Shown: piece after piece, positions 1 through 9,691 of the stretch
Position numbering within the stretch: position 1 is the first letter of the stretch
Layout of the letters: each line of letters opens with the position of its first letter
Assembly: GCF_017115165.1 (NCBI RefSeq)
Contig: NZ_JABXKF010000005.1
Location: 62,001-126,000, forward strand
Direction of reading: 5' to 3'
Length of the DNA stretch: 64,000 bases
DNA from: Nostoc sp. LPT
Lineage (GTDB): Bacteria; Cyanobacteriota; Cyanobacteriia; Cyanobacteriales; Nostocaceae
The notes under the pieces: model-generated
What the model was told of the DNA's origin: nothing
Databases searched by the model: none
The model's input: only the letters and a program-made list of their open reading frames with translations
Translations under genes and position numbers: made by a program

Positions 1-90
1 ACAACCTCTATAACCTTAGATGGGTGCAGTTAGAACTATAGCATCTGCTATATTGCATTAGAAAAATAAAAATATATTTAAATTGAGCTT

Positions 91-317
91 ATGCCAGCAA
101 TCGAACAGCCAAGGATTGACAGTTGGTTCGTGAGACTCGGCAGCGCCTTAAATTTACACAGGTAAAACTGGCAACGATATTAGAGGTTCCCCTCCACAAT
201 AGAAATCAATGGAAAAATAGACGGATACAATCTTCGCTACTGGCGATGAAACAAATTAAAGAACTACTACAGCAGATGAGAAAACCTGATGAGTCGCTTT
301 TAGCCAAATACTTTTAA
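91..317 (+). pseudogene. XRE-type helix-turn-helix regulator, frameshifted
   Basis: From the ATG at 91 the frame begins M-P-A-I-E-Q-P-R-I-D-S. A second frame, opening with a TTG at 123, continues as a helix-turn-helix protein (LVRETRQRLKFTQVKLATIL, then a Q-W-K-N recognition-like segment and A-M-K-Q-I-K-E-L-L). One missing T near 121-125 separates the frames; restoring it gives about 76 residues, a normal size for a minimal XRE protein. A stop (TGA, 117-119) blocks upstream reading in the second frame, so any product must start at the TTG. The ORF ends one base before the histidine kinase start, which suggests co-transcription. Family assignment is from motif resemblance; whether the short form works is unknown. 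Confidence 0.5.
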
Positions 318-318
318 A

Positions 319-3300
319 ATGAGTGAGAACCTGAAAGCTCAAGAGGTTATTGAATTGCAGCAATATTTGAGCGAACAGCAAGCTGCACTGCGCGATAGTG
401 AAGCACGTTACCGTTCACTGGCAGAGGCAAGCGCATCAATTGTCTGGAGGGCAGCACCTTGGGGCAACGTTGTTGATGATATTCCAACTTGGCAGGCGTT
501 CACAGGGCAAAATCCCGAACAATATAAAGGATGGGGTTGGGTTAAGGCACTGCACCCAGAAGATCGTGCCTCGATAGCGGAAATTTGGAAACAGGCATTT
601 CCTACACGCAGGGTTGCAGTTGCTGAGTATCGAGTTCTGCGGCATGACGGCGAATACCGTTATATGAATATACGCGGTGTGCCCATACTCGACGAAACAG
701 GTGAAATCCGCGAATGGGTGGGAATGTGCGTCGATATTACCGAACGCAAACAGGCTGAGGCCAAATTGCGCGAGAGTGAGGCGCGTTTTCGGCTACTGGC
801 TGAGAATTCAACTGATATTATTTCCCGGCATACAGTCGATGGAATTCTTCTCTACATTTCACCAGCTTGCTACACAGTGCTGGGATATCAACCAGAGGAA
901 TTAGTCGGTCATCCCAGCCATGAGTTAGTCCACCCTGACGATTTGGTAGAGATTGCGAGAAATTACCCAGTCAATGGCGATTTACCAGATATTTATACTA
1001 TTACCCACCGTGCGCGTCACCACCAGGGGCATTATATCTGGTTGGAAGCAACTATTCGAGCGATTCGCGATCGCCAAACTGAAGAAATTTTAGAGATGCA
1101 AGCATCTTCGCGAGATATTACTAAGCGCAAACAGGTGGAACAAGAGCAGCGTTTTCTGGCTGAGGCTAGTGGGATTTTGGCTGCATCATTAGACTACGAG
1201 ACAACCTTAGCAGGTTTAGCGCGTTTGGCAGTGCCGGAAATCGCTGATTGGTGCTTAGTTGATATCATTAGTGACAATCAATTACTCCGTCGGGTTGCAG
1301 CAGCCCATGCCAATCCGGGGAAACAAGAATTGGTAGAACAGTTACAAAATTATCCGCCTGATTTGGCCCAAACAGCAGGTATTGCTGAGGTAATACATAC
1401 AGGCAAATCACAAATTACTCATTTTATTTCTGATCAACAGATCCAAGGGTTAACCTACAACGCCAGTCACTTAAAAATATTGCAAGAACTAAATCCGACA
1501 TCTGGTATGAGTGTACCGCTAATCCTTCGGGGACGGGTGTTGGGAGTTATGACTTTGGTATCTTCTTCAGGTCGTCGCTACGACATCAAAAGCCTGATGT
1601 TAGCTGAGGAGTTGGCTGGGCGGGCGGCGATCGCTGTTGATAATGCCCGACTCTACAAAGAAGCACAGCAATCTCAACAGGCGGCTTTACACGCAGCATC
1701 TCGCACTACCCGCCTGCAAACCATTACCGCAGCCCTTTCTGAATCTCTAACTCCGACACAAGTCGCTGAAGTAATTGTAGAGCAAGGTATAGCGGCTTTG
1801 GGAGCTAGCTTTGTTTTTGTCGCACTACTGACTCAAAGCGGCACTGAATTAGAAATTGTCCGAACTGTTGGCGATCAACAAGAAATAATCGATTCATCGC
1901 GTCGATTCTCGATTAATGCACCCGCGCCACTGGCAGAAGCAGTAAGAACTAAGCAACCTATTTGGCAAAAGCCAATCGAAACAAGGATGGCTCGTTACTC
2001 AAATCTGCCTCAGGAATACGCCCAGTACAACTACGGCGCTTGGATTTCGATTCCATTGATCATCGAGGGACGAGCTATCGGGGGAATGTCTCTAGCTTTT
2101 ACCGAGATTCAGAAGTTTAATCAAGACGATCGAGCCTTTATGCTGGCACTAGCACAGCAATGCGCTCAAGCGATGGAACGTGCCCGCCTATACGAGGCAG
2201 AGCAAACCGCACGGAAAGCAGCAGAAAACGCCAACCGGATTAAAGACGAGTTTCTGGCAGTACTTTCTCATGAATTGCGATCGCCACTCAACCCAATTTT
2301 AGGTTGGTCAAAGCTACTCCAAACTAAAAAACTTGATGAAAAGACAATTCCTCAAGCGCTGAAGACTATTGAGCGAAATGCGAAGTTACAGGCTCAACTG
2401 ATTGAAGACTTACTGGATATCTCCAGGATTTTACAGGGTAAAATCAGCTTGAATATCTACCCAGTCGATCTGACATCTGTGATTTCCGCAGCAATGGAGA
2501 CAGTGCGGCTATCGGCAGAAGCTAAGTCAATTAAGATGCACATCAGCCTGGAACCAAGTTTGGGACAAGTTTTGGGAGACTCCAGCCGATTGCAGCAAAT
2601 CGTTTGGAACCTGCTCTCAAATGCAGTTAAGTTTACACCAGAGGGCGGACGGGTTGATATTCGACTATCATCATGTCCTAAGTCAAATTCCAACTCAGCA
2701 ATCATTCAAGTCAGCGACACAGGGAAAGGCATCGACCCCAATTTTCTGCCTTACGTGTTTGAATATTTTCGCCAAGAGAACAGCAGCACCACCAGAAAAT
2801 TTGGTGGACTGGGGTTAGGATTAGCGATTGTCCATCACTTAGTCGAACTGCATGGCGGCACAGTCCAGGTAGAAAGTGAGGGCGAAGATCAAGGAGCAAC
2901 TTTTACTGTCAGATTACCGTTAATCCAAAATCAATTAAAGATTAAACAAGACAGTAGCGACTCAGAGCCATCTTCAAATTTGAATGGTGTGAAAATTTTA
3001 GTAGTGGATGATGATACAGATACGCGAGAATTTATTGTCTTCTTACTAGAACAGTATGGGGCAAATGTGACAGCAGTAACATCAGCCAATGAAGCCCTAG
3101 CGACTTTAGCCCAATCCCTGCCAGATATACTTTTAAGCGATATTGGGATGCCAGAAGTAGATGGATGCATGTTTATGCGACAGTTGAGAACACTGCCACC
3201 AGAGCAGGGGGGGCAAATTCGAGCGATCGCACTTACCGCCTATGCTGGAGAAATGAACGCTCAACAGGTACTAAAAGCCGGATTTAACAAGCATATTGCC

Positions 3301-3357
3301 AAACCAGTAGAGCCAAGCGAGTTAATAGATGCGATCGCCAACTTAATCGCTGAATAA
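319..3357 (+). CDS. hybrid sensor histidine kinase/response regulator (PAS-PAS-GAF-GAF-HisKA-HATPase-REC)
   Basis: 1012-residue cytoplasmic phosphorelay protein with no membrane segment. Two PAS domains lie at about 25-147 and 150-275, each ending in an I-T-x-R-K-Q linker, followed by two GAF domains (about 285-455 and 470-630). The HisKA dimerisation helix has the phospho-acceptor His651 (AVLSHELRSPLNPILGW). The HATPase has an N box (NLLSNAVKFTPEGG), a G1 box (DTGKGI) and a G2 box (GLGLGLAIV). The C-terminal receiver has Asp941 (LLSDIGMP) and a conserved Lys in the IAKPVE segment. All catalytic residues are present, so it should autophosphorylate and pass phosphate internally. The signal and output partner are not evident; no separate response regulator follows. 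It probably forms a unit with the broken regulator upstream. Confidence 0.93.
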   Translation: MSENLKAQEVIELQQYLSEQQAALRDSEARYRSLAEASASIVWRAAPWGNVVDDIPTWQAFTGQNPEQYKGWGWVKALHPEDRASIAEIWKQAFPTRRVAVAEYRVLRHDGEYRYMNIRGVPILDETGEIREWVGMCVDITERKQAEAKLRESEARFRLLAENSTDIISRHTVDGILLYISPACYTVLGYQPEELVGHPSHELVHPDDLVEIARNYPVNGDLPDIYTITHRARHHQGHYIWLEATIRAIRDRQTEEILEMQASSRDITKRKQVEQEQRFLAEASGILAASLDYETTLAGLARLAVPEIADWCLVDIISDNQLLRRVAAAHANPGKQELVEQLQNYPPDLAQTAGIAEVIHTGKSQITHFISDQQIQGLTYNASHLKILQELNPTSGMSVPLILRGRVLGVMTLVSSSGRRYDIKSLMLAEELAGRAAIAVDNARLYKEAQQSQQAALHAASRTTRLQTITAALSESLTPTQVAEVIVEQGIAALGASFVFVALLTQSGTELEIVRTVGDQQEIIDSSRRFSINAPAPLAEAVRTKQPIWQKPIETRMARYSNLPQEYAQYNYGAWISIPLIIEGRAIGGMSLAFTEIQKFNQDDRAFMLALAQQCAQAMERARLYEAEQTARKAAENANRIKDEFLAVLSHELRSPLNPILGWSKLLQTKKLDEKTIPQALKTIERNAKLQAQLIEDLLDISRILQGKISLNIYPVDLTSVISAAMETVRLSAEAKSIKMHISLEPSLGQVLGDSSRLQQIVWNLLSNAVKFTPEGGRVDIRLSSCPKSNSNSAIIQVSDTGKGIDPNFLPYVFEYFRQENSSTTRKFGGLGLGLAIVHHLVELHGGTVQVESEGEDQGATFTVRLPLIQNQLKIKQDSSDSEPSSNLNGVKILVVDDDTDTREFIVFLLEQYGANVTAVTSANEALATLAQSLPDILLSDIGMPEVDGCMFMRQLRTLPPEQGGQIRAIALTAYAGEMNAQQVLKAGFNKHIAKPVEPSELIDAIANLIAE

Positions 3358-3493
3358 ACCGCAACGCGAGAGTCATTAGTCATTAGTTCTTGAGATACCA
3401 CGCCCACTGGCAGTGCCTTCGCCCACAAGGAGGGAGGTTTGTACCTTTTCCGGCTACCTTGTCCCCTGCCTCTATAGCAAAGTGCTGAGTGCT

Positions 3494-3519
3494 GTTAGCG
3501 GAAGCGGGGCGTTTAGCCC
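3494..3519. repeat. interspersed 26-bp repeat, copy 1
   Basis: GTTAGCGGAAGCGGGGCGTT plus TAGCCC, embedded in short heptameric runs of GCTGAGT. It matches the sequence at 12241-12266 at 25 of 26 positions. It lies in the spacer between the histidine kinase and the convergent first binding-protein gene. No coding or promoter role is visible. Confidence 0.7.
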
Positions 3520-3612
3520 GTGCTGAGTGCTGAGTAAAAACCCAGTTTTGTCAAGGCTTTGAGCGATCAACACTGTCCTAACATTGGTGACTACGGCTAT
3601 AAGTGCTGATCG

Positions 3613-4659
3613 TTATTTGAGACGAGCAGGCGTAATAGCTACATTTAGTTGAGTAGGAAGGATTGCATCTCTAATATCTATTTTACGGGGAATGATTTTT
3701 TCTTGGAAATAAAAGTCAGCAACGCGCTGTTGTTCGGCAATGATAGCAGGTGTAAGTTTTCTCAACCTAAAAGTACGTCGGCGTGCCACCTTTTCTAAAA
3801 CTGATACCTCTAATTTCAGTTCGGGAGCAAAAGCTTTGGCAACTCCAGTTGGGTTTTTTTCAGCCCATTCTCCTACCTTGTCTGCTTCTTCTAAAAATAC
3901 TCGCACCAATTCGGGATTTTGGCTGACAAATGCACGCCTACCAAGATAAAAGCCGCCTAGAGTGTTAATTCTTGCTGCATTTCTCAGATTACGAATTGGG
4001 ATAATTTTTTCCACAAGAGCCAAAAAGGGGTCACTAGCTACCCAAACTTCAACTTTGTCTTGAATAAAAACGTCACGGGCTTCAGATGGAGTCAAACCAA
4101 CAATTTTAACATCTTTAATTTTTAACCCCACCTCTTGCAAGGCTTTTGCTAATAAATAGTGTGCATTCGACCCCCTTTAAAAAGCAATTTTCTTACCTTT
4201 AAGATCCGCTACTTTCTTAATAGAAGAATTAGCTCTGACTACAATCCCTTGGTTTTCACCCTTACTGGGTGTGCGTCCAGCAATATAAATAACTTCTGTG
4301 ATACCTGCGGCTTGGGAAAATATTGGCGGTGTCTCTCCCACATTGCCGATATCCACCTTACCTGCATTCATCGCTTCTATTAATTGCGGGCCAGCTGGGA
4401 ATGGCCCAACCCAATTCACGGTTACGCCTAATGCTTTAAAACGTGGCTCAACAACTTTTTTGACTTTGACAATATCGCCAGAAGTTTGATATGCCAAGTT
4501 GATGACTTTAGCAGTATAACCAGTTTTTTTTTGTGCTTGAGCGTTATTTACTAAGCTGCCTATTAAGGAAGTTGATAGAGTAAACAATCCCAATATAGAA
4601 AATCGGATAATGCGTTTTAAAACTGTGCGGCGTTGTGGAATAAATGGTATTTTCATCAC
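3613..4659 (-). pseudogene. SsuA-like sulfonate-binding protein, interrupted by one in-frame TAA
   Basis: Read from 4659, the product starts MMKIPFIPQRRTVLKRI, a twin-arginine-like signal peptide ending A-Q-A. It then follows the SsuA/NMT1 family (VDIGNVGETPPIFSQAAG) up to GKKIAF, where a TAA (4177-4179) replaces the Gln codon found in the neighbour at 4881-5918 (ITFQVGSN). The same frame resumes at once (R-G-S-N-A-H-Y-L-L-A-K-A-L-Q-E-V-G-L-K-I) and runs to the normal C-terminus at 3613. There is no frame change and 349 codons in all, so this is one nonsense substitution in an otherwise intact gene. It could be a recent pseudogene, a suppressed stop or a sequencing error. It is the closest relative of the next gene, evidently a tandem duplicate. 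Confidence 0.85.
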
Positions 4660-4760
4660 TGGAATATTTTAGTTAAAACTAATTGTCAATCCCAAATCAT
4701 ATTTGTAAAAATATTCGCGATCGCTTGTTTCTTCCTTAGTTTTTACTTAAGCAGACAATA

Positions 4761-4794
4761 GGCTTAACAAGTTAGTTGAGCAACTTGTTAAGCC
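4761..4794. repeat. perfect inverted repeat (13-bp arms) between two binding-protein genes
   Basis: GGCTTAACAAGTT (4761-4773) is the exact reverse complement of 4782-4794, with an 8-base loop. It lies downstream of the binding-protein gene ending at 4881 and upstream of the interrupted copy. On the minus strand no clear U-tract follows the stem, so a terminator or mRNA 3'-end stabiliser is plausible but not certain. Confidence 0.6.
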
Positions 4795-4880
4795 CCTTGT
4801 TAAAGTTAGGCAAACTTTCGCTACAGTGTAATAGCTAGCTAAGTTAATAGCTAAATAAACCTGCCTCTACCTGTTTACCG

Positions 4881-5918
4881 TTAATTGATATTACCAGGTA
4901 TGATCGCTTTATATTCTAGATCAAAAAGAATCCCTTCTTTGATATTTATCTTACACGAGATGACTTTTTCATCAAAATAAAAATCAGCAACGCGCTGCTG
5001 TTCGGCAATGATCGCAGGTGTAATTTTTCTCAATTTATAAGTACGACGGCTTGCCACCTTTTGTGCAACTGCTAGAGGTAATTTCTGTTCATCAGCTAAA
5101 ATTTTGGCATAATCGCTTGGATCTTTTTCAGCCGCTTCTCCTACCTTCTGTGCTTCCTCTAAAAACACTCGCACCAATTGCGGATTTTGGGTGACAAATG
5201 CACGCCTGCCAATATAAAACCCGTTGAGAGTGTTAATTCCTTTTGCATTTCTCAGATTCCGAATCGGGGTAGTACTTTCCACAGCAGCTAAAAGGGGATC
5301 GCCACCCACCCAGGTGTCAGCCTTGTCTTGAAGAAAGGCGTTTCGGGCTTCAGGTGGAGTCAAAGCAACGATTTGAATATCGCTAATTTTTAACCCTACC
5401 TCTTTCAACGCTTTTGCTAGTAAATACTGTGCATTCGACCCTACCTGAAAAGTAATTTTCTTACCTTTAAGATCCGCTACTTTCTTAATGGGAGAATTAG
5501 CTTTCACCACAATACCTTGGTTTGTACCATCGGTGGGCGTGCGTCCAGTAAGATAGACAACATTAGGGATGAGGCCTGGGCGTGCGGCTTGGTCAAATAT
5601 TGGAGGTGTCTCTCCGAGAGTACCGATATCCACTTTACCTTCATTCAGCGCTTTTATCAATTGCGGCCCTGCTGCAAATGGCCCAACCCAATTCACGGTT
5701 ATACCCAATGCTTTGAAACGTGGCTCAACAGCTTTTTTGGACTTGACAATATCACCAGAAGCTTGATAAGCCAAGTTAATTACTTTGGCTGTCTGCGCTT
5801 GGGTACTTTGCACAAGGCTACCCACCAAGGAAGATGATAAAGTAAACAGTCCCAATGCAGAATATTGGACAATACGCTTTAAAACTGTACGGCGTTGTGG
5901 TTGAAATGACTTGTTCAT
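4881..5918 (-). CDS. ABC transporter substrate-binding protein, SsuA-like (aliphatic sulfonates)
   Basis: 345 residues. The N-terminus (QPQRRTVLKR followed by a hydrophobic stretch and A-Q-A) looks like a twin-arginine or Sec signal peptide, so the protein should be periplasmic. The body follows the SsuA family pattern: INLAYQASGDIVKSKK, an AGPQL segment, KVDIGTLGETPPIFDQAA, then LKGKKITFQVGSNAQYLL. It would deliver an organosulfonate, or a similar anion, to an ABC permease. No permease or ATPase lies beside it; ssuC/ssuB at 30-31.8 kb are the nearest. It is very similar to the interrupted gene downstream. The true ligand cannot be read from sequence, since related proteins bind taurine, nitrate or thiamine precursors. 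Confidence 0.88.
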   Translation of the reverse strand: MNKSFQPQRRTVLKRIVQYSALGLFTLSSSLVGSLVQSTQAQTAKVINLAYQASGDIVKSKKAVEPRFKALGITVNWVGPFAAGPQLIKALNEGKVDIGTLGETPPIFDQAARPGLIPNVVYLTGRTPTDGTNQGIVVKANSPIKKVADLKGKKITFQVGSNAQYLLAKALKEVGLKISDIQIVALTPPEARNAFLQDKADTWVGGDPLLAAVESTTPIRNLRNAKGINTLNGFYIGRRAFVTQNPQLVRVFLEEAQKVGEAAEKDPSDYAKILADEQKLPLAVAQKVASRRTYKLRKITPAIIAEQQRVADFYFDEKVISCKINIKEGILFDLEYKAIIPGNIN

Positions 5919-6133
5919 CAGTTGTGATTTTCCTTGTAAGTTTTAGCTTTTAGTTGTCAGTCTTACTTTCTTTCAGCAAGTAAGATAATAGGAAGTTGCT
6001 ATTTAAACCTCCTAAAACACCAATTCATGAGAAGAATTTGAGATTATGCTAATTTAACAAATCTCCTTTTTCATTTAGTAAATTTGTATTTGAGTTTGTT
6101 TAAAAAAAAACAAACTTCATATCTGATTATTCT

Positions 6134-7222
6134 CTAATTTTCACTTATCAGTGTTGGTGGAGTAATAGCTGCATATTCTTGAGGCGTGAGTAATGCTTCT
6201 TTAACATCAATTTTTTTGGGTAAGATTTTTTCGTTATAGAACAAATCAGCAACATTTTGTTGAGCTTGCATTAGTTCTGGAGTAATTCCTTTTAAGCGAT
6301 AAGTAGCACGGCTAGAAATTACTTCCTGAATAGGTAAATCAATTTTGAGTACAGGTGCTATGAGTTTCGCTACTTCTTTACGATTCGCTTCTGCCCATTG
6401 ACCATTTTTCTCAATTTCTTCTAAAATGATGCGAACTAATTCGGTATTTTCCTTAGCAAATTCTCGTGTTCCTACATAGTATCCGCCTGGAGTGCCAATA
6501 TTGGTTGCATCTCTCAGCACACGCGCACCGTGGAGTTTTTCTACCAAAGCTAAATGAGGATCACCAGTTACCCAAACTGGAATAGTACCCTGAATAAATG
6601 CACCATGAGCTTCGACATTGGGCATACTCAAAACTTGAATATCACTATATTTTAAACCTACTTCTTTTAAGGCTTGGATGATAAAATAGTGAGAAGCAGA
6701 ACCTTTTTGAAAGACTACTTTTTGACCTTTGATATCAGCTAAAGTTTTAATTGGAGAACTTTTAGGAACTGCGATCGCACTACCTTTACCTGAATTAGGA
6801 CCAAGTCTTCTACCAGCCAAATAGATGATTTTTGCACCCGCAGCTTGGGCAAAGATCGGAGGCGTTTCTCCAACTGAGCCAATATCAATTTTGCCCACAT
6901 TCATCGCTTCCATCAGCTGTGGCCCTTGAGCAAATTGTGACCACTCTACTTTCAAGCCCAAAGGCTCCAAACGTTTTTCCAAAACTCCTCTGACTCTAAC
7001 TAAATCACCAGAGCTTTGATACCCTATTCGCAGTAACTTTGTTTTAAAAGTTATAGTTTTAGCCCCTGCTGGTTCTGCTTTTGGCTCAGTTCCTGTATTT
7101 GTGTTAGATACAGTTGACGTACAACTGATTAAAGTAGTAGATAAAGCTAGAAAACCAGGTATTACAAATAAGGCGAATTGACTGATTACTGTTGTCTTAG
7201 CTTTTCCGAAATTATTAAACAT
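6134..7222 (-). CDS. SsuA-like substrate-binding lipoprotein
   Basis: 362 residues with a hydrophobic N-terminal segment ending in a lipobox (TTLISC), predicting a membrane-anchored periplasmic lipoprotein, unlike the RR-signal copies downstream. The core follows the SsuA family: LLRIGYQSSGDLVRVRGVLEK, EWSQFAQGPQLMEAM, KIDIGSVGETPPIFAQAAG, then IKGQKVVFQKGSASHYF. The C-terminal part (ALLTPQEYAAITPPTL) matches its neighbours. It probably captures sulfonates or sulfate esters for the shared Ssu permease. It sits in a same-strand series of binding-protein genes and is intact. Confidence 0.87.
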   Translation of the reverse strand: MFNNFGKAKTTVISQFALFVIPGFLALSTTLISCTSTVSNTNTGTEPKAEPAGAKTITFKTKLLRIGYQSSGDLVRVRGVLEKRLEPLGLKVEWSQFAQGPQLMEAMNVGKIDIGSVGETPPIFAQAAGAKIIYLAGRRLGPNSGKGSAIAVPKSSPIKTLADIKGQKVVFQKGSASHYFIIQALKEVGLKYSDIQVLSMPNVEAHGAFIQGTIPVWVTGDPHLALVEKLHGARVLRDATNIGTPGGYYVGTREFAKENTELVRIILEEIEKNGQWAEANRKEVAKLIAPVLKIDLPIQEVISSRATYRLKGITPELMQAQQNVADLFYNEKILPKKIDVKEALLTPQEYAAITPPTLISEN

Positions 7223-7311
7223 TTTTGCACCTCAATTTTTGATTAACTACTGATTGAAAACATTAATTATTAACGTAAGTTTTTCAATTTTTTAAGGTTG
7301 ATTACAATTAT

Positions 7312-8502
7312 TTACTTATTAGATTTAATTGAATCAGGTGTGAATGCTGCATATTCTTCTGGAGTAAGTACTCCATCTTTGACATTAACCTTTTTTGGTA
7401 AAAGTCCTTGTGCATACCACAAATCAGCTATTTGTTGTTGTTTTTTAATAACTTCATCGGTGATTGGTAGCAAACCATATGCTGCTTTACTATGAATTGT
7501 TTTGAGAGTAGGTACATCAATACCAACGTCACCAGTCTCAAGTTCTGCTAACTTATCAATATTTTTCTGCGACCAATCTTCAGCTTTGATAAACTCCTCT
7601 AGAAAAACTTTGAGAATCTCTGGATGCTCTTTGGCAAATTTATGTGAGGTAGTATAAAAGCCACCAAGATCCTGAAGCCCTTGTCCATCTATTAATACAC
7701 GACCAAGATTTTTTTAGACATTTCTGGTAATGTAAGGTTCCCAAATTACCCAAACATCAATTCCTCCCTGACTAAAAGCCACATTTGCATCTGGAGGTGG
7801 GAGAAAAAGAGATTTTACATCACTTAACTTTAGTCCCTCTTTTTGCAACGCTTTTAGCAAAACATAGTGGGCAATAGAGGCTTTTTGAAAGGAAATTTTT
7901 TTGCCCTTAAAGTCAGCAACACTTTTAATCGGAGAGTTTTTTGGTACTAAAAAAGAAACTGCTCCACCATTAAATCGAGTCGTTGCAATATACACAAGAG
8001 GTGTACCTGCAGCTTGGGCAAATATTGGTAGTGACTCAGCTGTAGCTGCGATGTCAAGGGAACCAGCATTTAACGCTTCTAAAGCTTGTGGGCCAGCAGC
8101 AAACTCTAGCCACTTTACAGTAAAATTCTTTGCTGCCAAACTTTTTTCTAGAGTCCCTTGCTTTTTCATCACTGCAAGAGAACCAAGCTTAGAAGAAACA
8201 ACTCGTAGCTCTTGTTTTTGGAGAGTATTAGAAACTGTTTTACTTTGAGATTGTGTACTAATTGGGGATAGTTCGTTTTGAGTCTTTTTAGTTTCTTGGC
8301 TACAACCAACTATAACCATTGGTATGGTGAGAGTGCAAGCAGCGATTAATAAAGATATATGTTTAGGCTCACTTTTATATTTGGTTTCTATAGGTTTAAT
8401 GTTTAAGCGGTACTCACTTACCATCTTGGTATTTATAATTTTTGATTGTGGAGTTTTATTGCTAGACAATTTTAGCTTTTGCAAATATTTTAAAAGCCCC
8501 AT
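7312..8502 (-). pseudogene. SsuA-like substrate-binding lipoprotein, interrupted by one in-frame TAA
   Basis: From 8502 the frame encodes a long basic N-terminus, a membrane segment with a lipobox (VIVGCS) and an SsuA core (AGPQALEALNAGSLDIAATA), up to WEPYITRNV. There a TAA (7714-7716) takes the place of the Gln in the intact paralogue at 9692-10798 (ATRNVQNKIARVLADG). The same frame then continues as K-N-L-G-R-V-L-I-D-G-Q and on through L-L-P-K-K-V-N-V-K-D-G to a normal stop at 7312-7314. In total 397 codons are readable with one nonsense codon. A product stopping there would lack the C-terminal third of the fold. Like the copy at 3613-4659, this is a Gln-to-ochre change. Confidence 0.85.
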
Positions 8503-8696
8503 AATATATATTTTCTGTAGTTAAATTTAATGATTTTTGTTGGAGCGTTTTAATAAGTGCTAACAACTATCAATTTCAGTTTAGAGTGTATCAAGTTTGG
8601 TCTGAGAATAAAGTATTCATTAACACTTGTTTTGAAACAAAAAATATTTTTTTACTATTTTTGATTTACAAGCATAAAGTACGATCTTCAGATAAG

Positions 8697-8745
8697 TTTT
8701 ATTGGTCAATAGTCCAGAATAACTCTTGACTCTTGACCAATAAAA
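8697..8745 (-). terminator. candidate terminator hairpin downstream of the tauD-like gene
   Basis: TTTTATTGGTCAA (8697-8709) and its exact reverse complement (8733-8745) form a 13-bp stem with a 23-base loop. On the minus strand, in the direction of the tauD-like gene ending at 8792, the 3' arm ends in a U-rich run. The rest of the spacer 8503-8791 is AT-rich with nothing recognisable. Confidence 0.55.
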
Positions 8746-8791
8746 TGTATATTTAAACGCCCATTAGCTTAATCTTCTGAGCTATATAATC

Positions 8792-9655
8792 CTAAAAGGG
8801 ACGACTACCTGCAAGACTAACCCGCTTTAATACTCGTCGCTCATTCGGATTGAATGCTTGGCGGTAATGTAAGGTAGCTTGATTATCCCAGTAGACAATA
8901 TCGCCTACAGACCATTTGTGTTGGTAGTAGAATTTGGGTTGATTTAGATGTTGCCTCAACTGTTCAATCAGTTTAGATCCTTCTTCTGGCTCTAACCCGA
9001 CAATTTCCACTTCTGTAGCAACATCTAAGTAAAGATGCTTTTTACCACTCTCTGGATGTGTTCTAACTAAAGGATGGGGAAAAACAGGACTGATTAAAGG
9101 AATATTCTTATCCAAACGATATAAAGGGCGCGGTGCATTCCGGTCTTGTAAGAATGGGTTGTAGGTAATTAGCTGTAAATCTGCAATCCGTTCTTTGGTG
9201 GCTTCATCTAATGCTTGATATGCCAAATTGGTGTTTAACCAATAAGTATCTCCACCATGAGTTGGTATTTCTAAAGCATAAAGAAGCGAACCGCTAGATG
9301 GGGTAGGAGTCCATTTGTGGTCAGAATGGAAAGTCAGTTCTCCAGTACCGGTATAGCCGCCATCGACGTTGGAAATCGGAATTACCACTGGGGTTTTTCC
9401 CGGTTTAGAAGCTAAGACTGGAGTTTCATCAGATGGTACAAATAGTGCCCCAAAGTATAGAGCGAAGTTCAAAAGCTGTTGATCAGAGAGCTTTTGGTCT
9501 TTGAATATTAAGATGTGGCGATCGCGCAGAGCTTGCTTAAGTTGTAATATAACTTCAGGTGCGATCGCTTGACTGGCATCAAAATCGGTAACTATAGCCC
9601 CCAAAGGGGCATCAATAGGGTTAATTTTAACCTTTGTCAAAGTCGAGGTAGCCAT
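8792..9655 (-). CDS. TauD/AtsK-like alpha-ketoglutarate-dependent sulfonate/sulfate-ester dioxygenase
   Basis: 287 residues, the usual TauD length. It carries the Fe(II) facial triad: His110 and Asp112 in TFHSDHKW and the distal His263 in ATLHYRQAF, followed by the Arg-rich 2-oxoglutarate-binding segment (ERRVLKRVSLAG). Such enzymes hydroxylate the carbon next to sulfur, which releases sulfite from taurine or other sulfonates, or sulfate from alkyl sulfates. It is cytoplasmic. It sits between SsuA-like binding proteins, which fits scavenging of organosulfur during sulfate limitation. TauD, AtsK and TfdA relatives cannot be separated by these motifs, so the substrate is inferred from context. 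Confidence 0.9.
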   Translation of the reverse strand: MATSTLTKVKINPIDAPLGAIVTDFDASQAIAPEVILQLKQALRDRHILIFKDQKLSDQQLLNFALYFGALFVPSDETPVLASKPGKTPVVIPISNVDGGYTGTGELTFHSDHKWTPTPSSGSLLYALEIPTHGGDTYWLNTNLAYQALDEATKERIADLQLITYNPFLQDRNAPRPLYRLDKNIPLISPVFPHPLVRTHPESGKKHLYLDVATEVEIVGLEPEEGSKLIEQLRQHLNQPKFYYQHKWSVGDIVYWDNQATLHYRQAFNPNERRVLKRVSLAGSRPF

Positions 9656-9691
9656 AATACTCTCCTGTGCTTTAATTTTTTCTTCAGATAA

